Positions 9,938-19,833 of a stretch of DNA of 64,000 nucleotides are shown here, one piece after another. The notes beneath the pieces were generated by a model, which saw nothing but the letters and a program-made list of their open reading frames with translations, searched no databases and was not told the origin of the DNA. Source of the DNA: Methylocapsa sp963767805 (lineage in GTDB: Bacteria > Pseudomonadota > Alphaproteobacteria > Rhizobiales > Beijerinckiaceae); NCBI GenBank assembly GCA_963767805.1, contig CAVYFP010000013.1, positions 1 through 64,000 on the forward strand, in the 5' to 3' direction. The translations under genes and the position numbers were made by a program. The stretch's first letter is position 1; each line of letters starts with the position of its first letter.

Positions 9938-10341
9938 GACGCCCTTGAGACGATGTCTCTTCGGTTGCTCGGCGCGACCGTTGACGCCGTCGCCAAACGC
10001 AATGCGTAAGCGGACCGGCCAAAAAGACTCGTCCTTTCGGAGGCCATCGTCAAGTAGTCCGCGGCGCCGTTTTCCGGCTTGAAATCTTCGGCGGTGCGGA
10101 CGAGCGACGCTTTGTTGTCGTGTCTCTCCTTGTTTGTTTGCGCGCTCTGCACGGGCCGAGTCGGTCGTCCTCGGCGATCCGTGGCCGGGGCGTCGGATGG
10201 CGTGCCCGGCGCATTTTCAGCTGCGCTTCAGTCATGGCGAACCCTCGACTTTCCTAGAGCATTTGCTATCGTCGAACTGCCCACGATGTTAGAGGCGAAG
10301 AGGCCTTGCGGAACGACGCTGAATTGATGACGAGAAGCTGA
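9938..10341. other. Divergent intergenic region in the polysaccharide locus
   Basis: About 400 bp between the DegT gene (minus) and a methyltransferase gene (plus). It must hold promoters for both directions, but I see no clear -35/-10 pair, operator or hairpin. No coding frame here has a recognisable product. Confidence 0.5.
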
Positions 10342-11058
10342 GTGAACGGGGAACTGGACCAGATCCGTGAACGCTATCTGCGACGCGACCAGTTCGGCCG
10401 CGACCTCTTCGTTTACAGTTTGCTTAGGCCCGATCAATACATGCCGCAACAGGAGAAAGAGCGCGCCTACCTCTCCATCCTGTCGAGATTTGATCCGACG
10501 GCCATCAAAAGGATGAAGGTGCTGGAGATCGGCTGCGGGGGAGGGGCAAACATCCTTCAGTTCCTGCGCTGGGGTTTTTTACCGGAGAACATCAAGGGCA
10601 ATGAACTTCTGGCTGACCGCTGCGCAGAGGCTCGCCATATCCTTCCGGCGGCTGTCGAGATCTTTGAAGGAGACGCCTGCAGTCTGCGCCTCCCGGATTG
10701 CTCGTTCGATATTGTCATGGCGTCGACGGTGCTGACCTCGATTCTCGACAAATCGTTCCGGGTGCGGCTGGCGCAGAAAATGTGGTCTTTAGTAAAGCCT
10801 GGCGGGGCGGTTCTTTGGTACGATTTCATCTACAATAATCCTGCCAACGCCGATGTGACGGCGATCCCGCGCCGGCAGGTTTTGGAGCTCTTCCCCGAGG
10901 CCCGTGCGTTCACCCGGAAAGTGACGCTGGCGCCTCCAATCGCCCGATTGGTGTCGCGCGGCAACCCGGGGCTCTACTCATTGTTCAATCTGTTTCCCTT
11001 CCTGCGCACCCATCTCGTCGCATGGCTCGTGAAGGAGGTTCCCCCGGAGATCGGATGA
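10342..11058 (+). CDS. SAM-dependent methyltransferase
   Basis: A 238-residue class I methyltransferase. The SAM-binding motif I is VLEIGCGGGANILQF, followed by an acidic strand end (IFEGDACSLRLPD), and motif IV-like SFDIVMASTVL. The start is GTG at 10342, preceded by GAGAAG. It stands alone on the plus strand within the polysaccharide locus and may methylate a sugar or lipid-linked intermediate; the acceptor cannot be told from sequence. Confidence 0.75.
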   Translation: MNGELDQIRERYLRRDQFGRDLFVYSLLRPDQYMPQQEKERAYLSILSRFDPTAIKRMKVLEIGCGGGANILQFLRWGFLPENIKGNELLADRCAEARHILPAAVEIFEGDACSLRLPDCSFDIVMASTVLTSILDKSFRVRLAQKMWSLVKPGGAVLWYDFIYNNPANADVTAIPRRQVLELFPEARAFTRKVTLAPPIARLVSRGNPGLYSLFNLFPFLRTHLVAWLVKEVPPEIG

Positions 11059-11098
11059 ATTGGGCGAACCGCATAGGGAGTTCCTATAGAACCGGCGT

Positions 11099-12970
11099 TT
11101 ACGCCGCATAGTGGCGCGCCCAGGCTTCCAACATCAGCGAGCGCCAGAGCAGCAGGCCAAAGCTGCGGCCGCGCGGCGACTGGTGCTCTCTAATGAGCCG
11201 CTCCACCCCCTTCGCATCCCAAAAGCCGAGCCGCCGCGCCTCGGGTGAGAGAAGTCGCTCGCGCGCAAAGGCTAACCCGGCCGTCTGACGAAACCAATCG
11301 TCGAGCGGAACGCCGAAGCCGCGTTTGACGCCTCGTTCGACGGAGGCCGGCAGAAGGCGCGCGGCAAGCTTTCTCAATGGCAGTTTGCCCTCCCGCGCAT
11401 TGACCAGAGCGGAGCGGGGAAGCCGCGCCGCCCATTCGATCAGGCGATAGTCGAGAAAAGGCGAGCGCACTTCAATCGAATGGGCCATCGAGGCGCGATC
11501 GACTTTCACCAGCACATCGTCGGTAAGGTATATCCCAAAGTCGACGCGCTGCTGACGGGTGGTGAGCGTTTGGCCCCGGGATGATTCCCACCGTCGCCAA
11601 ATGGCGCGGCCCGCCTCTGGCGCCAGGGCCCGCAGATCCGGATGGACGGCGAGCCACATCGCGGGGTCGCCGGGCAGCTGATCAAATGCGGCAGCGGCGC
11701 CGCAATCGGGTAAGGCCAGTTTAAGTAGCCGGTAGCGCGTCAGCGACATCTCGGGGGCGAGCCGCGCGGCGGTCCGCAGGCCGGCGCCGGCGGCGCTCGC
11801 GAGCGTGATCAGCAACCGGCGCCGTATTGTCTCGATGTAGTGGCGGTAACCCGCGAACGCTTCGTCGCCGCCGTCGCCGGAGAGAAAAACGGTGGCGTGC
11901 TCGGCGGCCGCTTCGCATAGTGCGAATGTCGGGATCGCCGAAGGATCGCCAAATGGTTCGTCGAAGAACCACGCCAGCCGGTCAAGATCGGCGAGGCCGC
12001 CCTGCCGCTGGACGATGACGCGGTGCTCAAGCGCAGCGCGCTGCGCTGTCGCCCGTGCTAGCGCCGTCTCGTCAGCGTGCGCCTCATCAAAGCCAACGGT
12101 CAAGGCGAGGGGAGGTCGGCCCGATGCCTTCGCCGACAGCGCCGTCACAAGTCCGCTGTCTATTCCGCCAGATAAAAACAATCCCACAGGGACGTCGCTC
12201 CGTAGGCGGATGCGCACGGCGTCGAGCAATAAATCATGCAACGCCTCAAGCTCGGCGCCGGTCAACGGGCGGTCGGATGGATCATCATTCAGCGTCAAAG
12301 TCCAATAGGGCTTTGGGCGGGCTTTCTCGGGCGCATCCAGAGAACCAACGAGCATATGGGCCGGAGGGATTTTGGCGTAACCCTCGAAGATGCAGGTCTC
12401 GCTCGGGAGATAACCCAATCCGAAATATTCCACGACAGCGGCCCGGTCGATCTTCGGGGTGCCGCCGGGCCACGCGAGGAGAGCCTTCAGCTCGGAGGCA
12501 AAGCGCAATTCCCCGCTTTGCGCATTATAGTAGAGCGGCTTGACACCGAGCCGATCGCGGGCGAGGAGGAATGTGCGCATCTCGGTATCGACGAAGGCCA
12601 GCGCGAACATCCCATTCAGCAGCGAAAGGGCCGCGTGGCCGCGGCGCGCCAGCAATAGCAGCAGGACTTCTGTATCTGAATTGCTCCGGAACGTTTCGCC
12701 TTGGCTTTCGAGGTCTCGGCGCAGTTCGGCGTAGTTGTAGATTTCGCCGTTGAACACCAGCCAGAAACGCCCGTCGGGGCTTCGCATCGGCTGATGGCCG
12801 AGCGAACTCAGATCGAGAATGCTTAAGCGACGAAAGCCTAGCGCCCAGCCGGGACCCTCCTCGAAACCCTCATCGTCAGGGCCGCGATGGGGCAATAGCC
12901 CGGCCATCTTTTCGATGGCCCCGCGCGCTCCTTCGAGATGGGGACCAAACCAGCCGCATATCCCGCACAC
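11099..12970 (-). CDS. Asparagine-synthase-like glutamine amidotransferase (first of two)
   Basis: Class II amidotransferase of 623 residues. The start is taken as GTG 12970, because the next codons give CGICGWFG, placing the nucleophile Cys at position 2 after processing. HRGPDDEG, NGEIYNY and RSNSDTEVLL define the glutaminase half. The synthetase half has LFLSGGIDSGLV (PP-loop), FLSGDGGDEAFAGY and RSPFLDYRLIEW. In polysaccharide loci such AsnB-like proteins usually amidate a uronic acid or similar carboxylate rather than aspartate. A second copy is at 29819. No break is seen. Confidence 0.85.
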   Translation of the reverse strand: MCGICGWFGPHLEGARGAIEKMAGLLPHRGPDDEGFEEGPGWALGFRRLSILDLSSLGHQPMRSPDGRFWLVFNGEIYNYAELRRDLESQGETFRSNSDTEVLLLLLARRGHAALSLLNGMFALAFVDTEMRTFLLARDRLGVKPLYYNAQSGELRFASELKALLAWPGGTPKIDRAAVVEYFGLGYLPSETCIFEGYAKIPPAHMLVGSLDAPEKARPKPYWTLTLNDDPSDRPLTGAELEALHDLLLDAVRIRLRSDVPVGLFLSGGIDSGLVTALSAKASGRPPLALTVGFDEAHADETALARATAQRAALEHRVIVQRQGGLADLDRLAWFFDEPFGDPSAIPTFALCEAAAEHATVFLSGDGGDEAFAGYRHYIETIRRRLLITLASAAGAGLRTAARLAPEMSLTRYRLLKLALPDCGAAAAFDQLPGDPAMWLAVHPDLRALAPEAGRAIWRRWESSRGQTLTTRQQRVDFGIYLTDDVLVKVDRASMAHSIEVRSPFLDYRLIEWAARLPRSALVNAREGKLPLRKLAARLLPASVERGVKRGFGVPLDDWFRQTAGLAFARERLLSPEARRLGFWDAKGVERLIREHQSPRGRSFGLLLWRSLMLEAWARHYAA

Positions 12971-13215
12971 ATGATTTCCTTTCAACGCGAATTCACAACT
13001 AGGCGAACGCCCGGCGCCCCGGCGCAAATGTGAGATCCCGGGCGCGCGTTTCTTCAAGCGCTGCAAAGGCCGCGGGCTCGGTTCCACTGCGGGAAAGTGC
13101 GGCCCGCACGCTTCCTGATGGCGCGTACGCCGTTGCAGGCGGCCATGGAGCCGAATAGCATCCAACCAAAACTTCCATCCTTATCCTGCCGGCGCGGTCA
13201 GGTCCGGGACTTCGA

Positions 13216-14019
13216 TCATAGACTTTTTGCCTGTTGATACGTACTGCGGGCAAATGGAATGTTGCCGCCGACCCAATCTTTGACGCCCTGAATGGGACCG
13301 TACGGCGGATGCGTGATTTCCGCGAAGACGAGTTCACGATAGAGAGGCAGTGCGATCCGTTCGATTTCCTCACCGCTGACGTTGATCGCGCCTTTCTGAA
13401 AAAAGCCGGTGTGATTGAAGGAGCCGAGATCTCGCAATATGCCTTTCGATAACAGTTGGTTGGTTAAAAGAAAACTGATCCGATGCTTTTGATCGATGCG
13501 CCAGAATCCCGCGGTCTTGGTCATGTAGACGGCGTCGTCGATGTCATCGATAATAACGCTGCTGTCCGGAGTGAGATAGCGATACAACAAAGCGAGATCG
13601 CGATCGAGGCGCCCGTCGGCGTCGAGCAAAAGTAGTTTAATGCCTTCCATCACATTGCGCAGGTCAAGATCCCCGCTCTCCCCGGCAATGATCGTAATGT
13701 AGTCATCAACCCCGAATTTGCGGAAGTGCGATCGCACAATCGAAATGTTGTCTTGCGCGCTGCCAAATTTGCTGCGCGAGGAATATTTTCCTTGAAACGG
13801 GTCCACAGTATATATGTGAAAGGGCTTGCCGGCCTCGATCGCTCCCAGCGCCGATGCTATGGTCGCCGCGCCATGCGCAGTTCCAATTTCCACGATCGCG
13901 CCGCCATTTCCAGATCTGGCAAGGTCAAAAATCTTCCTGTATACCTCAGATGAAAGCATGCCATTTGCTGACGCCTTTATCTCATCGAAAATATCCTTTG
14001 GCATGATGTCCCTCGTCAC
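13216..14019 (-). CDS. Class I SAM-dependent methyltransferase (Methyltransf_24-like)
   Basis: About 262-267 residues depending on whether Met1 (14019) or Met6 (14004) is used. AIVEIGTAHGAATIASAL is the SAM-binding glycine-rich loop, YTVDPFQGKY has the acidic residue after beta-2, and LLLLDADGRLDRDLALLYRYL resembles the metal-binding Asp region of O-methyltransferases of the CmcI/macrocin type. It sits between the amidotransferase and the flippase on the same strand, so a sugar O-methylation role in this polysaccharide is likely but unproven. Confidence 0.7.
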   Translation of the reverse strand: MTRDIMPKDIFDEIKASANGMLSSEVYRKIFDLARSGNGGAIVEIGTAHGAATIASALGAIEAGKPFHIYTVDPFQGKYSSRSKFGSAQDNISIVRSHFRKFGVDDYITIIAGESGDLDLRNVMEGIKLLLLDADGRLDRDLALLYRYLTPDSSVIIDDIDDAVYMTKTAGFWRIDQKHRISFLLTNQLLSKGILRDLGSFNHTGFFQKGAINVSGEEIERIALPLYRELVFAEITHPPYGPIQGVKDWVGGNIPFARSTYQQAKSL

Positions 14020-14197
14020 AAAAACAATAGAACCGCTGGCCTACATCTAGCTCCGCGCTCGGCTTGAGCCCCACGCCACAACGCCTGTCGCAAAGGCCGC
14101 TCCGGCGACGCGGTCCGCGCAGTAAGGAATCGTCCGGCCGGCAGAGGCCCCTTTTCGAGACGGGGCATACCGCCGATCGCGGGTCGATTGAAGCCAG

Positions 14198-15760
14198 TCA
14201 CCCATGAAAACCGCCGTGTAGAAGACTGAATAGCAGGTCGCGATCGGAACGGTTCAGGCTGATAGCGTAGGCCACAACGCCATATGCCGCGGCGATCGCA
14301 GTCGCGACGGCGCCGAGAGCCATCCAGCTCGCCGGCCACCAGAGCTGCGAGACAAATCCGCTGGCGAGAGCGATTGAGACTGTCCCGAGCGCGCCGGCAG
14401 TCAGCGGCGGATAAAACGCCCACCAGGGCAGGCGTAGAAGAACCGAAGCGTAGCTCGAAAGAAGCACTGCGTTCCGGATCGTCCAGACAATTGCAGCCGC
14501 GGCCGCCACACCGGCTGCGCCGAATCCGCCCCAGCGCACAAAGGCGATCGCCATAGCAATGTTCACCGCCCCGAGGGCGAGAGTTATGAGTCCTTGCACC
14601 TTGACGCGATTATAGGCCATCAGGACATAGGAAAGCGGTCTCGTCGCCAAGTTTACGCTCATGTGGCCGACGAGCAGAATGAGCAGGAGGTCGAGTTCGG
14701 CGAAGCGGGGCCCGAGCCAGAGGCTCAGAAGCGGTCGACCCAAGCCGCAAAGCAGTCCGATAGGCAGCGCCAATCCAATGCCCAGAAGCTTGACCGCCCG
14801 GCTGGCGATACGGCGTATGCCTGCGATGTCGTCTATAGCGAAGTGCGCCATGATCGCAGGACTGAGGACCGTGGCGACTGTTGCGGTCATTGTGTCGATA
14901 AGAGCCGGAAACAGCAAGACGGAGCCGTAGAGGCCGGTCATCTCGGGGCCGAACAGTTTGTTAACGATCAAGAGGTCCGTCTGCATCAACAGCAGGAAGC
15001 CGATTTGGTTGATCGTCGACCAACCACTGAGGCCGGTGAGGTCACGGAACTTATGGCGATCGATATTACAGCGATCAATATGAAGCTGCGGCGTCAGCGA
15101 TCGCCAGATCAAAATGTCGCCTACCAGCCCGATGCAGGCCGACACAATAAATCCTGCGGCCACATACCAGAGGCTCGCCGGCCAGAACAAGAAGCAGAGC
15201 GCAACCAGTCCGGCCCGGCTGAGTGAGGTCGCGGACCGCACGATATTGCGCAAATCGAAGCGATGCGTGATGAGGCTGGACACACCGAAGCTGCCGCTGA
15301 GAATCGCGGCTAGAGTTGTGACTCCGACGCTTGCAAGCAGAAACTGGGTTGCAAGCGCCAAGCCTGGGGGGACATTGAACAGGAGAGGGAAGAAATAGGT
15401 CACGATCCCGAGCGGAGGCAGCAAAATTCCGCACGCGGCCAGCGAAAGCCAGAGGGCCGTATTGAAGGTCCGATTGGCGCCGGCGGCATTGCCCTGGTTC
15501 AGATCGATCGCGAGAAAACGGCTGATTGAAACATCGAGACTGGTTGTGAGGATCCCCGCGTAAGCGACCAGGGCGTTTGCGAGCGAGATCATCCCATAAG
15601 CCGCGACGCCGAGATGGCGCACCAGAAAAGGAACGTACCAAATCATCAACGCAGTATTCAGGACGACATAGCCCAAATTGGAGCCGACATTTATGACGAA
15701 GCGCTGTCTCGCGACGTCGGCCAGCGGCGCGCTAGCGGGAGCGGCGCCGGGGCTATGCAT
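14198..15760 (-). CDS. Wzx-type polysaccharide flippase (MOP superfamily)
   Basis: A 520-residue, highly hydrophobic protein with about 12-14 predicted membrane helices spread over its length. Its opening segment, NVGSNLGYVVLNTALMIWY, and the following VRHLGVAAYGMISLANALVAY match the N-terminal pattern of Wzx/RfbX flippases. It would move undecaprenyl-linked repeat units across the inner membrane. Start ATG 15760. It lies between a methyltransferase and a Wzy-like polymerase on the same strand. Confidence 0.82.
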   Translation of the reverse strand: MHSPGAAPASAPLADVARQRFVINVGSNLGYVVLNTALMIWYVPFLVRHLGVAAYGMISLANALVAYAGILTTSLDVSISRFLAIDLNQGNAAGANRTFNTALWLSLAACGILLPPLGIVTYFFPLLFNVPPGLALATQFLLASVGVTTLAAILSGSFGVSSLITHRFDLRNIVRSATSLSRAGLVALCFLFWPASLWYVAAGFIVSACIGLVGDILIWRSLTPQLHIDRCNIDRHKFRDLTGLSGWSTINQIGFLLLMQTDLLIVNKLFGPEMTGLYGSVLLFPALIDTMTATVATVLSPAIMAHFAIDDIAGIRRIASRAVKLLGIGLALPIGLLCGLGRPLLSLWLGPRFAELDLLLILLVGHMSVNLATRPLSYVLMAYNRVKVQGLITLALGAVNIAMAIAFVRWGGFGAAGVAAAAAIVWTIRNAVLLSSYASVLLRLPWWAFYPPLTAGALGTVSIALASGFVSQLWWPASWMALGAVATAIAAAYGVVAYAISLNRSDRDLLFSLLHGGFHG

Positions 15761-15914
15761 GGATAAATCTCGAGGATGGCCCCGTCGGACGCGCCACCGA
15801 TATCCGGCTGGGCTGCATCTGCGGAAAAACGCGAAGCATGAATTTCACCTCAAGGACGTAGCGGGTGGCTCAAATTCAGGCAGACTGGGCGTTTGCGGAT
15901 CGACAGGACAGGCG

Positions 15915-17249
15915 TCAATGCTGGAGTTGCAAGGTGGCGCTGCTCAGCGGCGTATCTTCCGGACGCCAGGCCTGCTTTGCGGCATATTGCGGCGCGATCT
16001 GTGACGGGATGAGCAACAATGCCATCAAGGCAAAAAATGTAGGATGGTTCTCCATGCCGCCTGACTTAATGAACGATGAAATATAACCCACGCCGCAGAC
16101 GAGCACGAGGGGAAAGTAGGCGGAAAGCGCCGCGCCGCCGACGTCCAGGCGTCGCCGGTTACAAAAAAACTGCCAAAGCGCGCTGATCACGACGCCGGCG
16201 TATAGCAACATCCCGATGAAGCCAGTGTCGCAACCGACTTCGAGAAATGGGTTATGGGCGGGAAGGCCAAAATGTTTGGCGTAATCGCTCGTCAGCGCCG
16301 CAATATACGGGCGCAGCTCGATTGGACCGTTGCCGAGCCCGACGCCGGTGAAGGGATGATCCTGGATGAGGCGCCAGGCGGCGGTCCAGAGGATATCGCG
16401 GGATCCGAGTTCATTACCGGTATCTTCGGAAGATCGATTTTGAATCGCGATCAAGAGAAATGGCGCAACGATCAGCGCGCCGGCCACCAATGCGCTTCCG
16501 ATTTTGGCCCATGGCCGCAGCGGCCTCCAAAACCAGAACGCGAGGAGCATCACCACAAGCGAGATCGTGCTGCCGCGAGACCCGCTCAGCAGCACCAAGA
16601 TAACGGTCGAAAGTATGTACGCGGCGCTGATCGCCATATAGACAAGGCGCGTGCGGCCCGAGGACCGCAAGACGGGCCAGATCACGCCAGCCAGCATCAG
16701 GGTGAGGAGCACGCCGAGAGCATTCTCGTTGAGATCGCCGATTTTCAACCTGTCGCCGGATTGGTATCCGCCGAATCGCAGGGTCAGGAGGCCGGCGATC
16801 ACAACGGTCCAGCCGACGATCATGAGACAGCGCATCACGCCGTCAATCTCCCGAATTGTTCTCACTTGTTGAACAACCAGAAAAAGCAGGATCGAGCCCA
16901 ATAGGAACGCGACGAGCGCTTTGCGCCCTTCGACGACATCGGTGGCCCAGAGCAGCGTGACGCTCGCCCAAAAGATAAAGAACGCCAAAAGCAACCACGC
17001 GACATTCCATCGAATTGGCTGCCGTTGGAAGGGCGCGTGGAGCAGCCAGGCGCAAAGAGCCAGCGCGATCATACCGTCCGTGGCGTAATCAAACACGGGC
17101 CCGACATTGATGGGCCGGAGCCCGAATGGGTATAAATATAACACGGTCGCAATATTTAGCACGAGAAGCGGACGCGGGAGCAGGAAAACGGCGATCGCCG
17201 AAGCGCTGGCGCCGCCTCCGACAAGAAGCAGGATCAGCGGGACGCTCAT
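15915..17249 (-). CDS. O-antigen ligase/polymerase family (Wzy-like)
   Basis: About 444 residues from the preferred start MSVPLILLL (17249); a longer frame begins at 17291. It has some ten or more hydrophobic helices. The large periplasmic loop contains SRDILWTAAWRLIQDHPFTGVGLGNGP and GLPAHNPFLEVGCDTGF, the HN-containing region typical of the Wzy_C/O-antigen ligase domain. It would polymerise lipid-linked repeats in the periplasm, partnering the flippase and the Wzc-like protein. Confidence 0.8.
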   Translation of the reverse strand: MSVPLILLLVGGGASASAIAVFLLPRPLLVLNIATVLYLYPFGLRPINVGPVFDYATDGMIALALCAWLLHAPFQRQPIRWNVAWLLLAFFIFWASVTLLWATDVVEGRKALVAFLLGSILLFLVVQQVRTIREIDGVMRCLMIVGWTVVIAGLLTLRFGGYQSGDRLKIGDLNENALGVLLTLMLAGVIWPVLRSSGRTRLVYMAISAAYILSTVILVLLSGSRGSTISLVVMLLAFWFWRPLRPWAKIGSALVAGALIVAPFLLIAIQNRSSEDTGNELGSRDILWTAAWRLIQDHPFTGVGLGNGPIELRPYIAALTSDYAKHFGLPAHNPFLEVGCDTGFIGMLLYAGVVISALWQFFCNRRRLDVGGAALSAYFPLVLVCGVGYISSFIKSGGMENHPTFFALMALLLIPSQIAPQYAAKQAWRPEDTPLSSATLQLQH

Positions 17250-17340
17250 GGGCGCGGCCTTGCAGGAGATGGGGCCTCGATCATCGCCCACGTCATCATG
17301 GGTCTAGGAAGAGGCTGCGACGCTCCGTTGTGAACGCTAA

Positions 17341-18484
17341 TCATTGCGTTTCTCGCGTTTCCGAGCCGGTGGCCGCAAACTCCACGCGCGAGTGGGCACT
17401 CTTCAGCGCTTGGAACACGGCCGCAAAGCTATGCCGACGCCGTACGTAAGCGAGGCCATTGTCGCCGAGCCGCTGGTTCAGCGAGGCCAGGCGTGAAAGC
17501 GTCGACACGTCCTCGCGCAGTTGGGCCGTGGTACGGCTTACGAGGCCCAGATGCTCGCGTTCAATGACCCCGCCTGGATCCACCGACAATGATGCGACGG
17601 GAACCCCCATGCTCCACGCCTCCAGCATAGTGTTGGGAAAACCCTCGAAACGCGATGTGTTGACCAGCACTCTGCTCTCCTTCAACAGGGCGAAGACCTT
17701 ATCAGCCTGTTGCGGACCGAAAAAGTGAAGGTTTGGGAGGTCGTTCAACCGGCGCTCGAACGCCAGGCGGATCTCTGCGCGGATGGTCGGGTCAAATCCT
17801 CCGACGAGGGCGAAGCGAAGATCCGGGAGCGACGCCGCGAGATCGAGGAAATATTCGAGCTGTTTTTCGGCGCGAAATCTTGGCGACCCAGATCGCGTCG
17901 AAGCTCGTCGCGCCAAATGCGCGCGCGGCTTGACTGATGGAACATGCGAGGTTTGGGACATCAACGGCGCGGCGCCGCAGCCCTTCCCCGAGGCGTTTTT
18001 CCTGATGCGCGTGTTGGACGGCGATCGCATTGGCGCTGCCCAATCCAAGCGCGTAAATGGGCGCATGAAACCAACGGTTGTAATCATAAGCCGTCCAAGG
18101 GTTGCAATGAAGATCATGGGCCATCGCGTAGACGAAGCGTGCGCCCGGATGGCGCCGCGCGAAAAGTCCAATGATCCAAAGAAAATCGCTTGGAAGCCTG
18201 GCGTACAGGAGGTCTGGCGAGAAGGCGCTCATCGTCCGCCAGAAGTTGACGACGCTCTCCGGGCGCCGCCAAGAAGGCGCTGCGTCAATGCAGGAGACGC
18301 CGGATACACGCTTTTGTCCAACTGGTCCCCGGCCGTCGCCGTAGATCAACACCGCCTCGTGGCCGCTTCGCGCCAGGGCGCCGGCCAGATGGGCGATTTG
18401 GGCTTCCGCGCCGCCGGTCGTATGCGTGTCTCCGTCGAGCACAGCCAACGATCGGTAGCCGGGGGAGAAGAAGCAGCACTTCAT
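17341..18484 (-). CDS. Glycosyltransferase family 4, one frameshift near 17880
   Basis: The N-terminal half starts at ATG 18484: MKCCFFSPGYRSL, then GGAEAQIAHLAGAL, the Gly-rich acceptor-side loop. After FDAIWVAKI the frame must change near 17880 to continue with KQLEYFLDLAASLPDLRFALVGG. The sugar-nucleotide site is SRFEGFPNTMLEAWSMGVPV, with the E-x7-E style pair of GT-B retaining enzymes. Combined length is about 380 residues, normal for GT4. The next minus-strand gene downstream is the Wzy-like polymerase. Confidence 0.75.
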
Positions 18485-18750
18485 CAGTTTGGCTCCATCG
18501 CGTCATGGTGGCAATCCTTTTGAGCGCCATGGCGCAAACCGTGGCTATTCCAGCCGGCAAAGGGACGCGCGGTGGCCGCTATCCAAAGCATCCTTTCCAA
18601 TGCGCGCGGCGATTCAAGGGTCAACATCACGAAGTCCTTTTAGCCCGCAAATGGCCCGAGGCGCCGTAGCTCAAAGATGCGACATCGCGAATGCGTCGTC
18701 GCCACCGGCGCTCGACGTTTGAACGCCTCTCCCTTCGCGCGACGGAGCTC

Positions 18751-19833
18751 CTATCGCGAGGTGAGGTCGCGCAACTGGCGACGGGCACAGAAATCGAGCG
18801 CATAATTTATGCCTACCTTTAAAGAGGCTGAAAGTTTCCGCTCAAAGAGCCGATGGATGCCATAAGCAAAGCAAAGCATGAAAGCGATTGCGCCGAACAG
18901 CAATATATATTTGTTTAGTCTGTCATTGATGAGGTTCAATATCATGAAGCCGATATTCTGGTGTATGAGGTATAATGGATAGGAGAGCGCTCCGAAAACG
19001 AGCCAATTCGCTTTACCAAGGCGTCCCGTCGTGCGTAGTGAAACCAAAATCATGACGAGAAAGAAAGCGGATATGACGGCGCTAATGACATATATGTTGA
19101 AGGTCGTTCGATAGTGCCTCTCTAACTCCGGGACCTGCTGTAGGCTTTCGTAGATCGCCATGATCCAAGCGGCGAGAGTTAAGCCAATTCGCGTTGGTGA
19201 TAATCCGCGCGACCACACCCGGAACAGTGCCGCCCCAGCAATGAAAAAGGCAGAAAAGTCGCTTATCGCAAAATAGCGGAGCGTTCCTAAGCCAAGCGCT
19301 TCAATCGATATTGTTGCTGTGAGCCACATCAAAAGCAACAGTTCAGCCTTGTGTATCATTCCAGAAATGAGAACTAATGCGACCAGGGCATAGAATTTCA
19401 ATTCCACAAAGAGCGACCAGTAAACCCCGTCGATGGGCGGCACGCCAACGAACCCGCTGAGCATTGTCATGTTGACGAGATATTGGTTAGCCGACGGGTA
19501 ATCGCGTCCTCCACCGAACATGACGGCGATTGCAAAAGTCAAGCTGCAGCATATCCAAAACGCAGGATACAGTCTTACAACTCGTGAAACGACGAATGTT
19601 CTTAGCGAACCGGAGTCAGCTGACATGAAAATGACAAAGCCGCTGATCATGAAGAACATTTCGACGCCCAAATATCCATATTTGGATATAGGCGCCAGCA
19701 GCGGGTACGATACTTTTGAGAGTCCGTCGGCAGAAAACCCACGGAACGAGTAATGAAAGAATACAACCGCAAGCGCGGCGAAAAATCTCAAAAGATCAAT
19801 CTCGCTAATTCTGGTGCGTTTCACCGCCGTCAA
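18751..19833 (-). CDS. Acyltransferase 3 (OafA/YrhL-like) membrane protein
   Basis: A 360-residue integral membrane protein with roughly ten helices. The N-terminus RISEIDLLRFFAALAVVFFHYSF is the family signature, with the R-x10-H type active-site pair (Arg in LLRFF, His in FFHYS). It would O-acetylate or succinylate a sugar of the polysaccharide. Its start overlaps the stop of the Wzc-like gene by four bases (ATGA), so the two are co-transcribed. Confidence 0.85.
   Translation of the reverse strand: MTAVKRTRISEIDLLRFFAALAVVFFHYSFRGFSADGLSKVSYPLLAPISKYGYLGVEMFFMISGFVIFMSADSGSLRTFVVSRVVRLYPAFWICCSLTFAIAVMFGGGRDYPSANQYLVNMTMLSGFVGVPPIDGVYWSLFVELKFYALVALVLISGMIHKAELLLLMWLTATISIEALGLGTLRYFAISDFSAFFIAGAALFRVWSRGLSPTRIGLTLAAWIMAIYESLQQVPELERHYRTTFNIYVISAVISAFFLVMILVSLRTTGRLGKANWLVFGALSYPLYLIHQNIGFMILNLINDRLNKYILLFGAIAFMLCFAYGIHRLFERKLSASLKVGINYALDFCARRQLRDLTSR

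Noticed and set aside
11090..11110. Hairpin CGGCG-TTTA-CGCCG between the converging methyltransferase and amidotransferase genes
   Set aside because: The stem is only five base pairs, overlaps a stop codon and has no T-run on either side, so it is too weak to call a terminator.
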